Assembly (NCBI RefSeq): GCF_020866845.1
Contig: NZ_CP086594.1
Coordinates: 186,001-250,000, forward strand
Length of the DNA stretch: 64,000 bases
From: Sphingomonas radiodurans
Lineage (GTDB): Bacteria > Pseudomonadota > Alphaproteobacteria > Sphingomonadales > Sphingomonadaceae
Reading direction: 5' to 3'
Positions 18,967 to 26,578 of this stretch are shown one piece after another. The notes below the pieces were generated by a model. The model searched no databases. It was not told where the DNA came from and saw only the letters and a list, made by a program, of their open reading frames with translations. Within the stretch, counting starts at the first letter, position 1. Every line of letters begins with the position of its first letter. The translations under genes were made by a program, and so were the position numbers.

Positions 18967-20114
18967 CGACACTCTGCTTCCCCACCCCGCCACGCCACGA
19001 GGCCGCCGAGGCGCTCCGCGGCGAGGTCCGCGCCTTCCTCGCCGAAACGCTGGCCGATCGCGCGCCGCTCGCCCGCGCCGATAGCTGGAACGGCTTCGAT
19101 CGCGCGTTCAGCCGCAAGCTCGGCGCACGCGGCTGGCTCGGCATGACGTGGCCAAAGCAATATGGCGGGCACGAGCGCAGCGCCTTCGAACGCTATGTCG
19201 TCGTCGAGGAAACGCTCGCCGCCGGCGCACCCGTCTCGGCGCACTGGATCGCCGACCGGCAAAGCGGCCCCAGCCTGCTCAAATACGGCACCGAGGAACA
19301 GCGCGCCGCGATCCTGCCCGGCGTCGCTGCCGGCGAAACCGTCTTCTGCATCGGCATGAGCGAACCCGATTCGGGCTCCGATCTCGCCGCCACCCGCACC
19401 CGCGCGGTCCCGGTCGACGGCGGCTGGCGCGTCACCGGCACGAAGCTGTGGACCACCGGCGCGCACGAAGCGGATTACATGATCCTCTTCTGCCGCACGA
19501 GCGGCACCGCGGCCGAGCGCCAGGCCGGCACCAGCCAGCTGCTCGTCGATCTGAAGACGACCGAGGGAATCACGATCCGCCCGATCATCGATCTCGCCGG
19601 CAAGCACCATTTCAACGAAGTCCATTTCGAGGACGCATTCCTCCCCTCAACCGCGCTCATCGGCACCGAAGGCGCCGGCTGGGAACAGGTGATGAGCGAA
19701 CTCGCCTTCGAGCGCAGCGGGCCGGAACGCTTCCTCTCGTCGATCCAGCTGCTGATCGAGCTGATCGGCGCGCTCCAGGCATCCCCCGGTGAAGCCGCGC
19801 AGCTCGCGATCGGCCGCCTCACCGCGCACCTCGTCACGCTGCGGCGATTGTCGCGCGGCGTCGCGGCGATGCTCGAAGCAGGCGAGAATCCCAACACCCA
19901 CGCCGCCATCGTCAAGGATCTCGGCGCGACCTTCGAACAGGATCTGCCCGACATCGCCCGCGCGCTGGTCGACGCCGAACCCGACACCGCGTCGACGTCG
20001 GACTTCGTCGCCGTTCTCGCCAGCATCACGCTCAATTCGCCGAGCTTTTCGCTGCGCGGCGGCACCCGCGAAATCCTGCGCGGCATCATCGCAAGAGGCC
20101 TCGGGCTACGCTGA
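18963..20114 (+). CDS. Acyl-CoA dehydrogenase
   Basis: A full-length (383 residues) acyl-CoA dehydrogenase of the FadE type. It shows WPKQYGG near the N-terminus, the FAD/substrate motif CIGMSEPDSGSDLA, WTTGAHEADYM of the beta-domain, and RGGTREILRGIIARGLGLR at the end. The ATG overlaps the stop of the preceding short dehydrogenase by four bases, so the two are co-translated. An enoyl-CoA hydratase follows, separated by a palindromic repeat. The substrate cannot be read from the sequence. Confidence 0.9.
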   Translation: MTTLCFPTPPRHEAAEALRGEVRAFLAETLADRAPLARADSWNGFDRAFSRKLGARGWLGMTWPKQYGGHERSAFERYVVVEETLAAGAPVSAHWIADRQSGPSLLKYGTEEQRAAILPGVAAGETVFCIGMSEPDSGSDLAATRTRAVPVDGGWRVTGTKLWTTGAHEADYMILFCRTSGTAAERQAGTSQLLVDLKTTEGITIRPIIDLAGKHHFNEVHFEDAFLPSTALIGTEGAGWEQVMSELAFERSGPERFLSSIQLLIELIGALQASPGEAAQLAIGRLTAHLVTLRRLSRGVAAMLEAGENPNTHAAIVKDLGATFEQDLPDIARALVDAEPDTASTSDFVAVLASITLNSPSFSLRGGTREILRGIIARGLGLR

Positions 20115-20121
20115 AAAAAAG

Positions 20122-20160
20122 CCCTCTCCCCTTCAGGGGAGAGGGTTGGGAGAGGGGCAG
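20122..20160. repeat. REP-like palindrome with tail, type 1
   Basis: A 24-bp palindrome CCCTCTCCCC-TTCA-GGGGAGAGGG (20122-20145) is followed by TTGGGAGAGGGGCAG (20146-20160). It is preceded by a run of A. It lies between the dehydrogenase stop and the enoyl-CoA hydratase start. The same unit recurs at 35902, 36283 (inverted), 37989, 38095 (inverted, degenerate), 50068, 51287 and 51366 (inverted). Confidence 0.9.
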
Positions 20161-20201
20161 TCCAGCGGAGCGGCCCAATTTCCGATTAGAGAGGACAATC
20201 A

Positions 20202-20999
20202 ATGTCAGTCATCACAACCGAGATCCGCGGCCCGATCGCCATCCTGCGCCTCAATCGCCCCGACGCGATGAACGCGCTCGGCGCCGATGGAGACGGTGAG
20301 GCCGTGCGCACCGCCTGCGACGCGCTCAACGCCGACCTCTCGATCCGCTGCGTCATCCTCACCGGCGAGGGCCGCGCCTTCTCCGCCGGCGGTGACATCA
20401 AGAAGATGGCCGATCCCGAAGGGCCGTTCTCGGGTGGCGGCCTGCCGATCCGCAGCCATTACCAGCGCAACATTCACCGCATCGCCCGCGCGCTGTTCTC
20501 GCTCGACATGCCCGTCATCGCCGCGGTCAACGGCGCCGCGATCGGCCTGGGCTGCGACGTCGCGTGCATGGCCGACATCCGCATCGCCAGCGACAAGGCG
20601 AAGTTCGGCGTAACGTTCCTGAAGCTCGGACTGGTGCCCGGCGACGGCGGGTCGTGGCTGCTCCCACGCACGATCGGCATGAGCCGCGCGGCGGAATTGT
20701 TCTTCACCGGCGATGTGATCGACGCCGCCACCGCCGCCGACTGGGGCCTCGTCAGCCGCGTCGTGCCGCACGATACGCTGATGGACGAAACGCTCGCACT
20801 CGCCACCAAGATCGCCGCGCTCCCGCCGCACTCGCTCCGCCTCACCAAATCGCTGCTGCGCCAGGGACAGACGAGTACCTACGATCAGGCGCTCGATTCA
20901 GCCTCGACGGCGCAGGCCGTCAGCCACGCGACCCAGGATCACCGCGAGGGCGTGGCCGCGCTGCTCGAGAAGCGCGACGCGGTGTTTATCGGGAAGTAG
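20202..20999 (+). CDS. Enoyl-CoA hydratase/isomerase family protein
   Basis: A crotonase-fold enzyme of 265 residues, probably hydrating 2-enoyl-CoA made by the dehydrogenases upstream. The oxyanion-hole segments are FSAGGDIKKM and NGAAIGLGCDVACM. The Glu at the usual catalytic position of enoyl-CoA hydratases appears replaced in the GLVPGDGG segment, so the exact reaction could also be isomerisation or another crotonase reaction. GAGGA-type ribosome site (AGAGAGGAC) precedes the ATG. It probably belongs to the same operon as the two dehydrogenases. Confidence 0.85.
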   Translation: MSVITTEIRGPIAILRLNRPDAMNALGADGDGEAVRTACDALNADLSIRCVILTGEGRAFSAGGDIKKMADPEGPFSGGGLPIRSHYQRNIHRIARALFSLDMPVIAAVNGAAIGLGCDVACMADIRIASDKAKFGVTFLKLGLVPGDGGSWLLPRTIGMSRAAELFFTGDVIDAATAADWGLVSRVVPHDTLMDETLALATKIAALPPHSLRLTKSLLRQGQTSTYDQALDSASTAQAVSHATQDHREGVAALLEKRDAVFIGK

Positions 21000-21020
21000 C
21001 TTCCCCGATCGATCAGGGTT

Positions 21021-21611
21021 CTAAGCAGCCAACCCGTCGAGAAACGCCCGCTCCGCGTCCGTCGTTGCGCGGCCGAGCGCCGCGTTGCGCGCCGGAAACC
21101 GCCCGAACCGGGTAATCTCCTCGGCATGGCCCTGCGCAAACGGCACGTTCGGGCCACCCATCGCGGTGAACTTCTCGACCGACAGTCGCTGCAGCGCCGC
21201 ATCCTCCGCATGCATGAACGGAATGTAGAGAAACGCCCGCTCCTCCTCGGCATACCGCGCCTCCCAGCCCTGCTCGATCGCCTGCAACGCCAGTTCCACC
21301 GCCAGCCCGTCCGCCTCGAATGCCCGCGGCGAATCGCGATAAATGTTGCGCGAGAATTGGTCGAGCAGCACGATCGCCGCGAGCAGATCGTCCGGCGTAT
21401 CGCGCCACGCCGCCGCGCGCGTCGCGAACACCGCGTCACGCAACGTCCCGAACCGCGCCGTAATCTCAGCATCCAGCGCTTCATCGCGCGCGAATTGCGT
21501 CTCCAGCGTCAGCGCGAACCAGAAGTCGAGCACCGCGCGCGCCGCATCCTCAACCGTCTCTGGCGCCGCATCGTGGACTATCGCCTGCTCTGTCCCTAGA
21601 TCGCCCGCCAT
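21021..21611 (-). CDS. DUF924 family protein
   Basis: A conserved all-helical protein (196 residues from the ATG at 21611). It carries the family hallmarks: VLDFWFAL near the start, LLDQFSRNIYRDSPRAFEAD in the centre, YIPFMHAEDAALQ, and FGRFPARNAALGRATTDAE near the end. The fold resembles TPR-like helical repeats; its molecular function is not established. The ATG shares the palindrome CATG with the divergent mtaB start. Internal GTG codons could be the true start, which would remove that overlap. Confidence 0.85.
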   Translation of the reverse strand: MAGDLGTEQAIVHDAAPETVEDAARAVLDFWFALTLETQFARDEALDAEITARFGTLRDAVFATRAAAWRDTPDDLLAAIVLLDQFSRNIYRDSPRAFEADGLAVELALQAIEQGWEARYAEEERAFLYIPFMHAEDAALQRLSVEKFTAMGGPNVPFAQGHAEEITRFGRFPARNAALGRATTDAERAFLDGLAA

Positions 21612-22785
21612 GCTCGCGTCCTCATTACCCAATGTCATCACCCTCGGCTGCCGATTGAACCTCGCCGAAAGCGAAACGATCCGCTCGCTCGTCGGGGATC
21701 GAGATATGGTGGTGATCAATGGCTGCGGCGTGACAAACGAGGCGATGCGCCATACGCGCGCCGCGATCCGGCGCGCCCGGCGCGATCGGCCAGCGGCGGA
21801 AATCGCCGTCACCGGCTGCGCGCCCGAAATGGATCGCCGCGCCTTCGCGGCCATGCCCGAAGTCGATCGCATCGTCCCCAACGCTGCCAAGCTGCTGCCC
21901 GCCACCTGGGGCGGCTTCCCCAATCGCCGTCCGCCGCGGGCGCACGCACGCGCCTTCCTCGGTGTCCAGAACGGTTGCGACCATGCCTGCACCTTCTGCG
22001 CGATCCCGCAGGGCCGCGGTCCCAGCCGCTCCGAGCCGGTCGGCGCCGTCGTCGCGCACATCGCAGCACTCGTCGAGCAAGGCGCGAACGAAGTGGTGCT
22101 AACCGGCGTCGATCTCACGAGCTACGCGGACGGGCTAGGCGCGCTTGTTGAAGCAATTCTGGTCGGCGTACCTACACTCCCGCGCCTGCGCCTCTCCTCG
22201 CTCGACACGATCGAAATCGACGATCGACTGTTCGATCTCGTCACCGGCGAGCCGCGCGTCATGCCGCACCTCCACCTTTCGCTTCAGGCCGGCGACGATC
22301 TGATCCTCAAGCGCATGAAGCGCCGCCACGCCCGCCGTGACGCGGTGGCGATGGTGGAGCGGCTGAAGGCGAAGCGCGACATCGCGATCGGCGCCGACCT
22401 GATCGCCGGCTTCCCGACCGAGGACGAGGCCGCCTTCGCCAACACGCTGTCGCTGCTCGACGATTGCGACATCGTCCAGGCACACGTCTTCCCCTTCTCC
22501 CCGCGCGACGGCACCCCCGCCGCGCGCATGCCGCAAGTGCCCGTCGTTCAGGCGCGCGAGCGAGCCGCCAGGCTGCGCGAAGCCGCCGCGCGACGGCGCG
22601 CAACGTGGCTTGCGGGGCAAATCCGGACGACGCAGCCGATCGTGATCGAAAAGCCCGGCGACCGCGGCCACGCTCCGAACTTCGCGGAGGTTCGTCTCGA
22701 CACCCCGGTCCCGGCCATCGGCACGATCGCGACCGCGCGCATCACCGCCGCCACCGCCGATCATCTCATTGGACATCTCGTATGA
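21610..22785 (+). CDS. mtaB: tRNA t6A37 methylthiotransferase MtaB
   Basis: A radical-SAM enzyme that adds a methylthio group to t6A at position 37 of tRNAs reading ANN codons. The N-terminal UPF0004 domain has its three cluster Cys at residues 14 (TLGC), 39 (INGC) and 70 (VTGC). The radical-SAM triad is CDHACTFC (residues 123, 127, 130). A TRAM-like C-terminus completes 391 residues. The SLQAGDD segment is typical of the family. Its stop overlaps the ftsY start (ATGA). The mtaB-ftsY order is common in sphingomonads. Confidence 0.93.
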   Translation: MLASSLPNVITLGCRLNLAESETIRSLVGDRDMVVINGCGVTNEAMRHTRAAIRRARRDRPAAEIAVTGCAPEMDRRAFAAMPEVDRIVPNAAKLLPATWGGFPNRRPPRAHARAFLGVQNGCDHACTFCAIPQGRGPSRSEPVGAVVAHIAALVEQGANEVVLTGVDLTSYADGLGALVEAILVGVPTLPRLRLSSLDTIEIDDRLFDLVTGEPRVMPHLHLSLQAGDDLILKRMKRRHARRDAVAMVERLKAKRDIAIGADLIAGFPTEDEAAFANTLSLLDDCDIVQAHVFPFSPRDGTPAARMPQVPVVQARERAARLREAAARRRATWLAGQIRTTQPIVIEKPGDRGHAPNFAEVRLDTPVPAIGTIATARITAATADHLIGHLV

Positions 22786-23714
22786 CCGACCAGCGCTCCT
22801 GGCACGACAAGCTCATCGGCGGCTTCCGTCGCACGTCCGATCGCCTCGTCGGCAACCTTGCCGGCTTGGGTACGGCGCGGCTCGACGAGGCGCAGCTCGA
22901 AGAGATCGAAGAAGCGCTGATCGCTTCCGATCTCGGCCCCGAAACCGCTGGCCGCATCCGCACCCGGCTCGCCGAGGGCAGCTTCGAGCGCAACATGGAA
23001 GAGCTCGGCATCCGGCTCGTCGTGGCGGAAGAAGTCGAGAAGGTGCTCGCGCAAGTCGCCCGTCCGCTCGAGATCGACGCCTTCCCGCGGCCGCAGGTGA
23101 TCCTCGTCATCGGCGTCAACGGCTCGGGCAAGACGACCACCATCGCAAAGCTCGCGCATTTGCTGATGGAGCAGGATTACGGCGTGATGCTCGCCGCCGG
23201 CGACACATTCCGCGCCGCCGCGATCGGCCAGCTCGCCACCTGGGCGCAACGCGTCGGCGTGCCGATCGTCAGCGGCCCGGAGGGCGGAGATGCCGCTGGC
23301 GTCGTCTGGGATGCAGTCAAGAAGGCGACCGAGACGGGCATCGACGTGCTGATCGTCGACACGGCGGGTCGCCTGCAGAACAAGCGCGAGCTGATGGACG
23401 AACTCGCCAAGATCCGCCGCGTGCTCGGCCGCATCAATCCCGCCGCGCCGCACGATGTGGTGCTCGTGCTGGATGCGACCACCGGGCAGAATGCGCTCAA
23501 TCAGATCGAGGTGTTCAAAGAAGTCGCCGGCGTCACCGGCCTCGTGATGACCAAGCTCGACGGCACCGCGCGCGGCGGCGTGCTGGTCGCGGCGGCCGAA
23601 CGCTACGGGCTCCCGATCCACGCCATCGGCGTCGGCGAGGGGATGACCGATCTGCGACCGTTCGATGCGAACGAGGTCAGCCGGATCATCGCCGGCGTGG
23701 ATCAGCGCGGATAG
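22782..23714 (+). CDS. ftsY: Signal recognition particle receptor FtsY
   Basis: The membrane-associated GTPase that receives SRP-bound ribosomes for co-translational insertion. The 310 residues comprise the helical N domain (about 1-95) and the G domain, with GVNGSGKTT (111-119), DTFRAAA, DTAGR (193-197) and TKLDG (257-261). The long acidic A domain of E. coli FtsY is missing, as in most Alphaproteobacteria. The start ATG overlaps the mtaB stop by four bases. Confidence 0.97.
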   Translation: MTDQRSWHDKLIGGFRRTSDRLVGNLAGLGTARLDEAQLEEIEEALIASDLGPETAGRIRTRLAEGSFERNMEELGIRLVVAEEVEKVLAQVARPLEIDAFPRPQVILVIGVNGSGKTTTIAKLAHLLMEQDYGVMLAAGDTFRAAAIGQLATWAQRVGVPIVSGPEGGDAAGVVWDAVKKATETGIDVLIVDTAGRLQNKRELMDELAKIRRVLGRINPAAPHDVVLVLDATTGQNALNQIEVFKEVAGVTGLVMTKLDGTARGGVLVAAAERYGLPIHAIGVGEGMTDLRPFDANEVSRIIAGVDQRG

Positions 23715-23782
23715 TCGGACGTTCCGGGTTCAGCCTGCTGCAACCCTGATCCTGGTAGGGCCGTCGGCGAACGGAGCATGAA

Positions 23783-24385
23783 GTGAGCGTTAGTACCAAA
23801 TCTACCCCCGGCTTGCGGCTGGCGCTCGATTACGGGCCGCTGCTCGTCTTCTTCGCCTTCAATTTCCTCACGCCCGGCCCGGCGATCGCGCGCATCATCG
23901 CGGCGACGTTGGCCTTCATGGTGGCGATGGTCATCGCGCTCGGCATATCGTGGTGGAAGACGCGCCACATACCGCCGATGCTGCTCATCTCGGGCGCACT
24001 GGTGATCGTGTTCGGCGGGCTGACTGTGTGGTTCCAGGACGAACGCTTCATTAAGATGAAGCCGACCTTCGTCTACACGATCTTCGCCGCAACGCTCGGC
24101 TTCGGCCTCGCTACCGGCCGCCCGCTGCTCCAGTCGCTGCTCGAAAGCGCCTATCCGGGCCTCACCGCGGAAGGTTGGCGCAAGCTGACGCGCAACTGGG
24201 CGATCTTCTTCGTCTTGATGGCGTTGCTCAACGAAGCTGTGTGGCGGACGACGACCACCGATTTCTGGGTCGGCTTCAAACTATGGGGCGCGATCCCGCT
24301 GACACTGATCTTCGCGATGGCAAACGTCCCGATGCTGATGCGCCACGGCCTGCAAACTGGCGAACCCATCCCGCCACCAGAGTGA
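23783..24385 (+). CDS. Inner-membrane septation protein (YciB/IspZ family)
   Basis: A polytopic inner-membrane protein of about 200 residues with five to six hydrophobic segments. Family features are DYGPLLVFFAFN near the start, the ISGALVIVFGGLTVWFQDERFIKMKPT block and NWAIFFVLMALLNEAVWRT. Members affect cell-envelope integrity and septation, with no known enzymatic activity. The GTG at 23783 is used; an ATG five bases upstream reads only Met-Lys-stop and its TGA overlaps the GTG. It follows ftsY on the same strand by 68 bases. Confidence 0.88.
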   Translation: MSVSTKSTPGLRLALDYGPLLVFFAFNFLTPGPAIARIIAATLAFMVAMVIALGISWWKTRHIPPMLLISGALVIVFGGLTVWFQDERFIKMKPTFVYTIFAATLGFGLATGRPLLQSLLESAYPGLTAEGWRKLTRNWAIFFVLMALLNEAVWRTTTTDFWVGFKLWGAIPLTLIFAMANVPMLMRHGLQTGEPIPPPE

Positions 24386-24392
24386 TGCCCCG

Positions 24393-24536
24393 TCCTCCCC
24401 ATCGCAGATGGGGAGGGGGACCGTCTGCGCAGCGGATGGTGGAGGGGAAAAGCCCCAAGCGACATGCTCAGCCAATACCTCTCCACCACTGGCCTGCGGC
24501 CAGCGGTCCCCCTCCCCAAGCGAGCTTGGGGAGGAT
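24393..24536. repeat. Inverted pair of REP-like palindromes, type 2
   Basis: The left unit starts at 24393 with TCCTCCCCA...TGGGGAGGGGGACCG and ends near 24447 with TGGTGGAGGGG. The right unit (about 24479-24536) is the same layout on the other strand. The hairpin stems are conserved while loops and inner bases differ. The pair fills the gap between the septation gene and the convergent padR gene and probably serves as a transcription end for both. Confidence 0.85.
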
Positions 24537-24547
24537 AAAGAACAAAC

Positions 24548-25162
24548 CTACAGTCGCTCGATCTTCTGCGCGGCCTCATCAATCAACGCCGCAACTTCGA
24601 GCAGCATCGCGTCCGAGGCATCCCCCCGGCTCAGCCGCCCCTGCAGCGCGGCCTTCAGGTTGCCCATCGCCCGCCGCACCGGCGCACCATCGGTATGCTT
24701 TTGCTGCTCGCCCAGCGCCGACAGTCGCGCGATGATCTTCGCGACCAGTTCCGCCTGGCTCGCCAGATGCGCCTCGCCCTCCGGCGTGATCGTGAACTTG
24801 CGGCGCCCGCCCCCGACGTCCTCGCTCGACACGTGCCCCATTTCGTTGAGCAACGTCAGCGTCGGATAAATCGTGCCTGGCGACGGCGCATAGCCGCCAC
24901 CCGTCATCTCCTCGATCGCCTTGATCAGCTCATAGCCATGCCGCGGCTCGTCGCCGATCAGCTTCAGCAGCAGCAGCCGCAATTCGCCGCCGTCGAACAT
25001 CCGCTGCCGGCGCATGCCGTGCGCGTGCCGGCCGCCCATCTTGCTCGCGATCTTCGCGCCCAGCGCGCTGAGCACCGCCTCGCGCTGCCATCCGCCGTGG
25101 CGCCCCTCCGAACGCGCGCCGCCACGCTTTCCACCACAGCCATGATCATGATCCATTCGCAT
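24548..25162 (-). CDS. PadR family transcriptional regulator
   Basis: A winged-helix repressor of 204 residues. The PadR core is at about residues 57-130: GELRLLLLKLIGDEPRHGYELIKAIEEMTGG, PSPGTIYPTL and the RKFTITPEG wing. A helical dimerisation tail follows. The first 50 residues are rich in His, Cys, Gly and Arg, which is odd for PadR and might bind metal. The ATG at 25162 follows GAGGAG. A perfect inverted repeat lies just upstream and is the probable autoregulatory site. The target gene is not evident from the neighbours. Confidence 0.9.
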   Translation of the reverse strand: MRMDHDHGCGGKRGGARSEGRHGGWQREAVLSALGAKIASKMGGRHAHGMRRQRMFDGGELRLLLLKLIGDEPRHGYELIKAIEEMTGGGYAPSPGTIYPTLTLLNEMGHVSSEDVGGGRRKFTITPEGEAHLASQAELVAKIIARLSALGEQQKHTDGAPVRRAMGNLKAALQGRLSRGDASDAMLLEVAALIDEAAQKIERL

Positions 25163-25173
25163 CGTTCTGACTC

Positions 25174-25202
25174 CTCAAGATAGTTCTAAGATATATCTTG
25201 AG
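25174..25202. promoter_or_regulatory. Candidate PadR operator (inverted repeat)
   Basis: CTCAAGATA (25174-25182) and TATCTTGAG (25194-25202) are perfect inverted arms around 11 bases. Inside lies AAGATATATCTT (25188-25199), itself a perfect 12-bp palindrome. It sits between padR and rarA, 12 bases before the padR start, in an AT-rich patch. PadR proteins usually bind such dyads to repress their own gene. Confidence 0.6.
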
Positions 25203-25258
25203 CGGAACAGATCAACCCGCCTCGTGCATTTTTTCGCGCGCCGCCCTATCTGCCTCGA

Positions 25259-26578
25259 ATGGCCGATCTTTTCGCCGGGCTGGAGCCGCCCGCCCTCCCC
25301 GATCGCCCCGCGGCGGACGCTCCGCTTGCTGATCGTTTGCGCCCGGCACGGCTCGAGGACGTCGTCGGGCAGGAGCATCTCACTGGCCCCGAGGGCGCGA
25401 TCGGCCGCATGGTCGCGGCCGGACGATTGTCGTCGATGGTCCTGTGGGGCCCGCCCGGCACCGGCAAGACGACCATCGCACGGCTGCTCGCCGATGCGGT
25501 GAACCTGCGCTTCGTCGCGATATCGGCGGTGTTCTCCGGCGTCGCCGATCTCAAGAAGGCCTTCGCCGAGGCGCGCGACGCGGCGAAGATGGGCAAGCGC
25601 ACCTTGCTGTTCGTGGACGAGATCCACCGCTTCAATCGCGCGCAGCAGGATGGCTTCCTGCCCTATGTCGAGAACGGCACCGTCACGCTCGTCGGCGCCA
25701 CCACCGAGAACCCTTCGTTCGAAATCAACGCCGCATTGCTCAGCCGCGCGCAGGTGCTGATCCTCCAGCGGCTCGACGCCCGCGCGCTCGCCGAACTCAT
25801 CACCCGCGCCGAGGTCGTGATAGAGCGCCCGCTCCCGCTCGATCCCGCCGCGCGCGAGGCGCTCGTCGCCAGTGCCGATGGCGACGGCCGCTTCCTGCTC
25901 AACCAGGTCGAGACGCTCTTCTCGGTCGATATCCAGAAGCCGCTCGATCCCGCTGGTTTATCGGCATTTCTCCAGCGCCGCGTTGCTGTGTACGACAAGG
26001 ATCGCGAGGGCCACTACAACATCATCAGCGCGCTGCATAAGTCGCTGCGCGGCTCCGATCCGCAAGCCGCGCTCTACTATCTCGCGCGGATGCTAACCGC
26101 CGGCGAGGAGCCGCTCTACGTCCTGCGCCGCATCACGCGCTTCGCTAGCGAAGACATCGGCCTCGCCGATCCGCAGGCGCTGGTGCAGTGCCTCGCCGCC
26201 AAGGACGCATACGACTTCCTCGGCTCGCCCGAGGGCGAACTCGCGATCGTCCAGGCCTGCCTCTATTGCGCCACCGCCCCCAAATCGAACGCCGCCTATG
26301 CCGCGATGAAAGCGGCCTGGCGCAGCGCCCGCGAGACCGGCTCGCTGATGCCCCCCGCGTCGATCCTGAATGCCCCGACCAAGCTGATGAAAGACATCGG
26401 CTATGGCAAAGGCTATGCCTATGATCATGACAAAGAAGATGGCTTTTCGGGCGCCGATTACTGGCCCGACGACATGGCCCCACAGCGCTTCTACACCCCC
26501 ACCGGCCGTGGCTTCGAAGCGCGGATCGCCGAGCGGCTGGCGCATTGGGACAAGCTTCGCAGCGCTCGCGACACTTAG
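25259..26578 (+). CDS. rarA: Replication-associated recombination protein A (MgsA/RarA)
   Basis: An AAA+ ATPase related to clamp loaders that acts at stalled replication forks. The 439 residues show Walker A GPPGTGKT (64-71), Walker B FVDEIHRFN (about 118-126), the sensor-1 region VGATTENPSFE, and the C-terminal tetramerisation part with RFASEDIGLADPQAL and PSNA-type helices. Length and motif order fit RarA. The 3' end overlaps the next gene's likely start by 71 bases. Confidence 0.96.
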   Translation: MADLFAGLEPPALPDRPAADAPLADRLRPARLEDVVGQEHLTGPEGAIGRMVAAGRLSSMVLWGPPGTGKTTIARLLADAVNLRFVAISAVFSGVADLKKAFAEARDAAKMGKRTLLFVDEIHRFNRAQQDGFLPYVENGTVTLVGATTENPSFEINAALLSRAQVLILQRLDARALAELITRAEVVIERPLPLDPAAREALVASADGDGRFLLNQVETLFSVDIQKPLDPAGLSAFLQRRVAVYDKDREGHYNIISALHKSLRGSDPQAALYYLARMLTAGEEPLYVLRRITRFASEDIGLADPQALVQCLAAKDAYDFLGSPEGELAIVQACLYCATAPKSNAAYAAMKAAWRSARETGSLMPPASILNAPTKLMKDIGYGKGYAYDHDKEDGFSGADYWPDDMAPQRFYTPTGRGFEARIAERLAHWDKLRSARDT

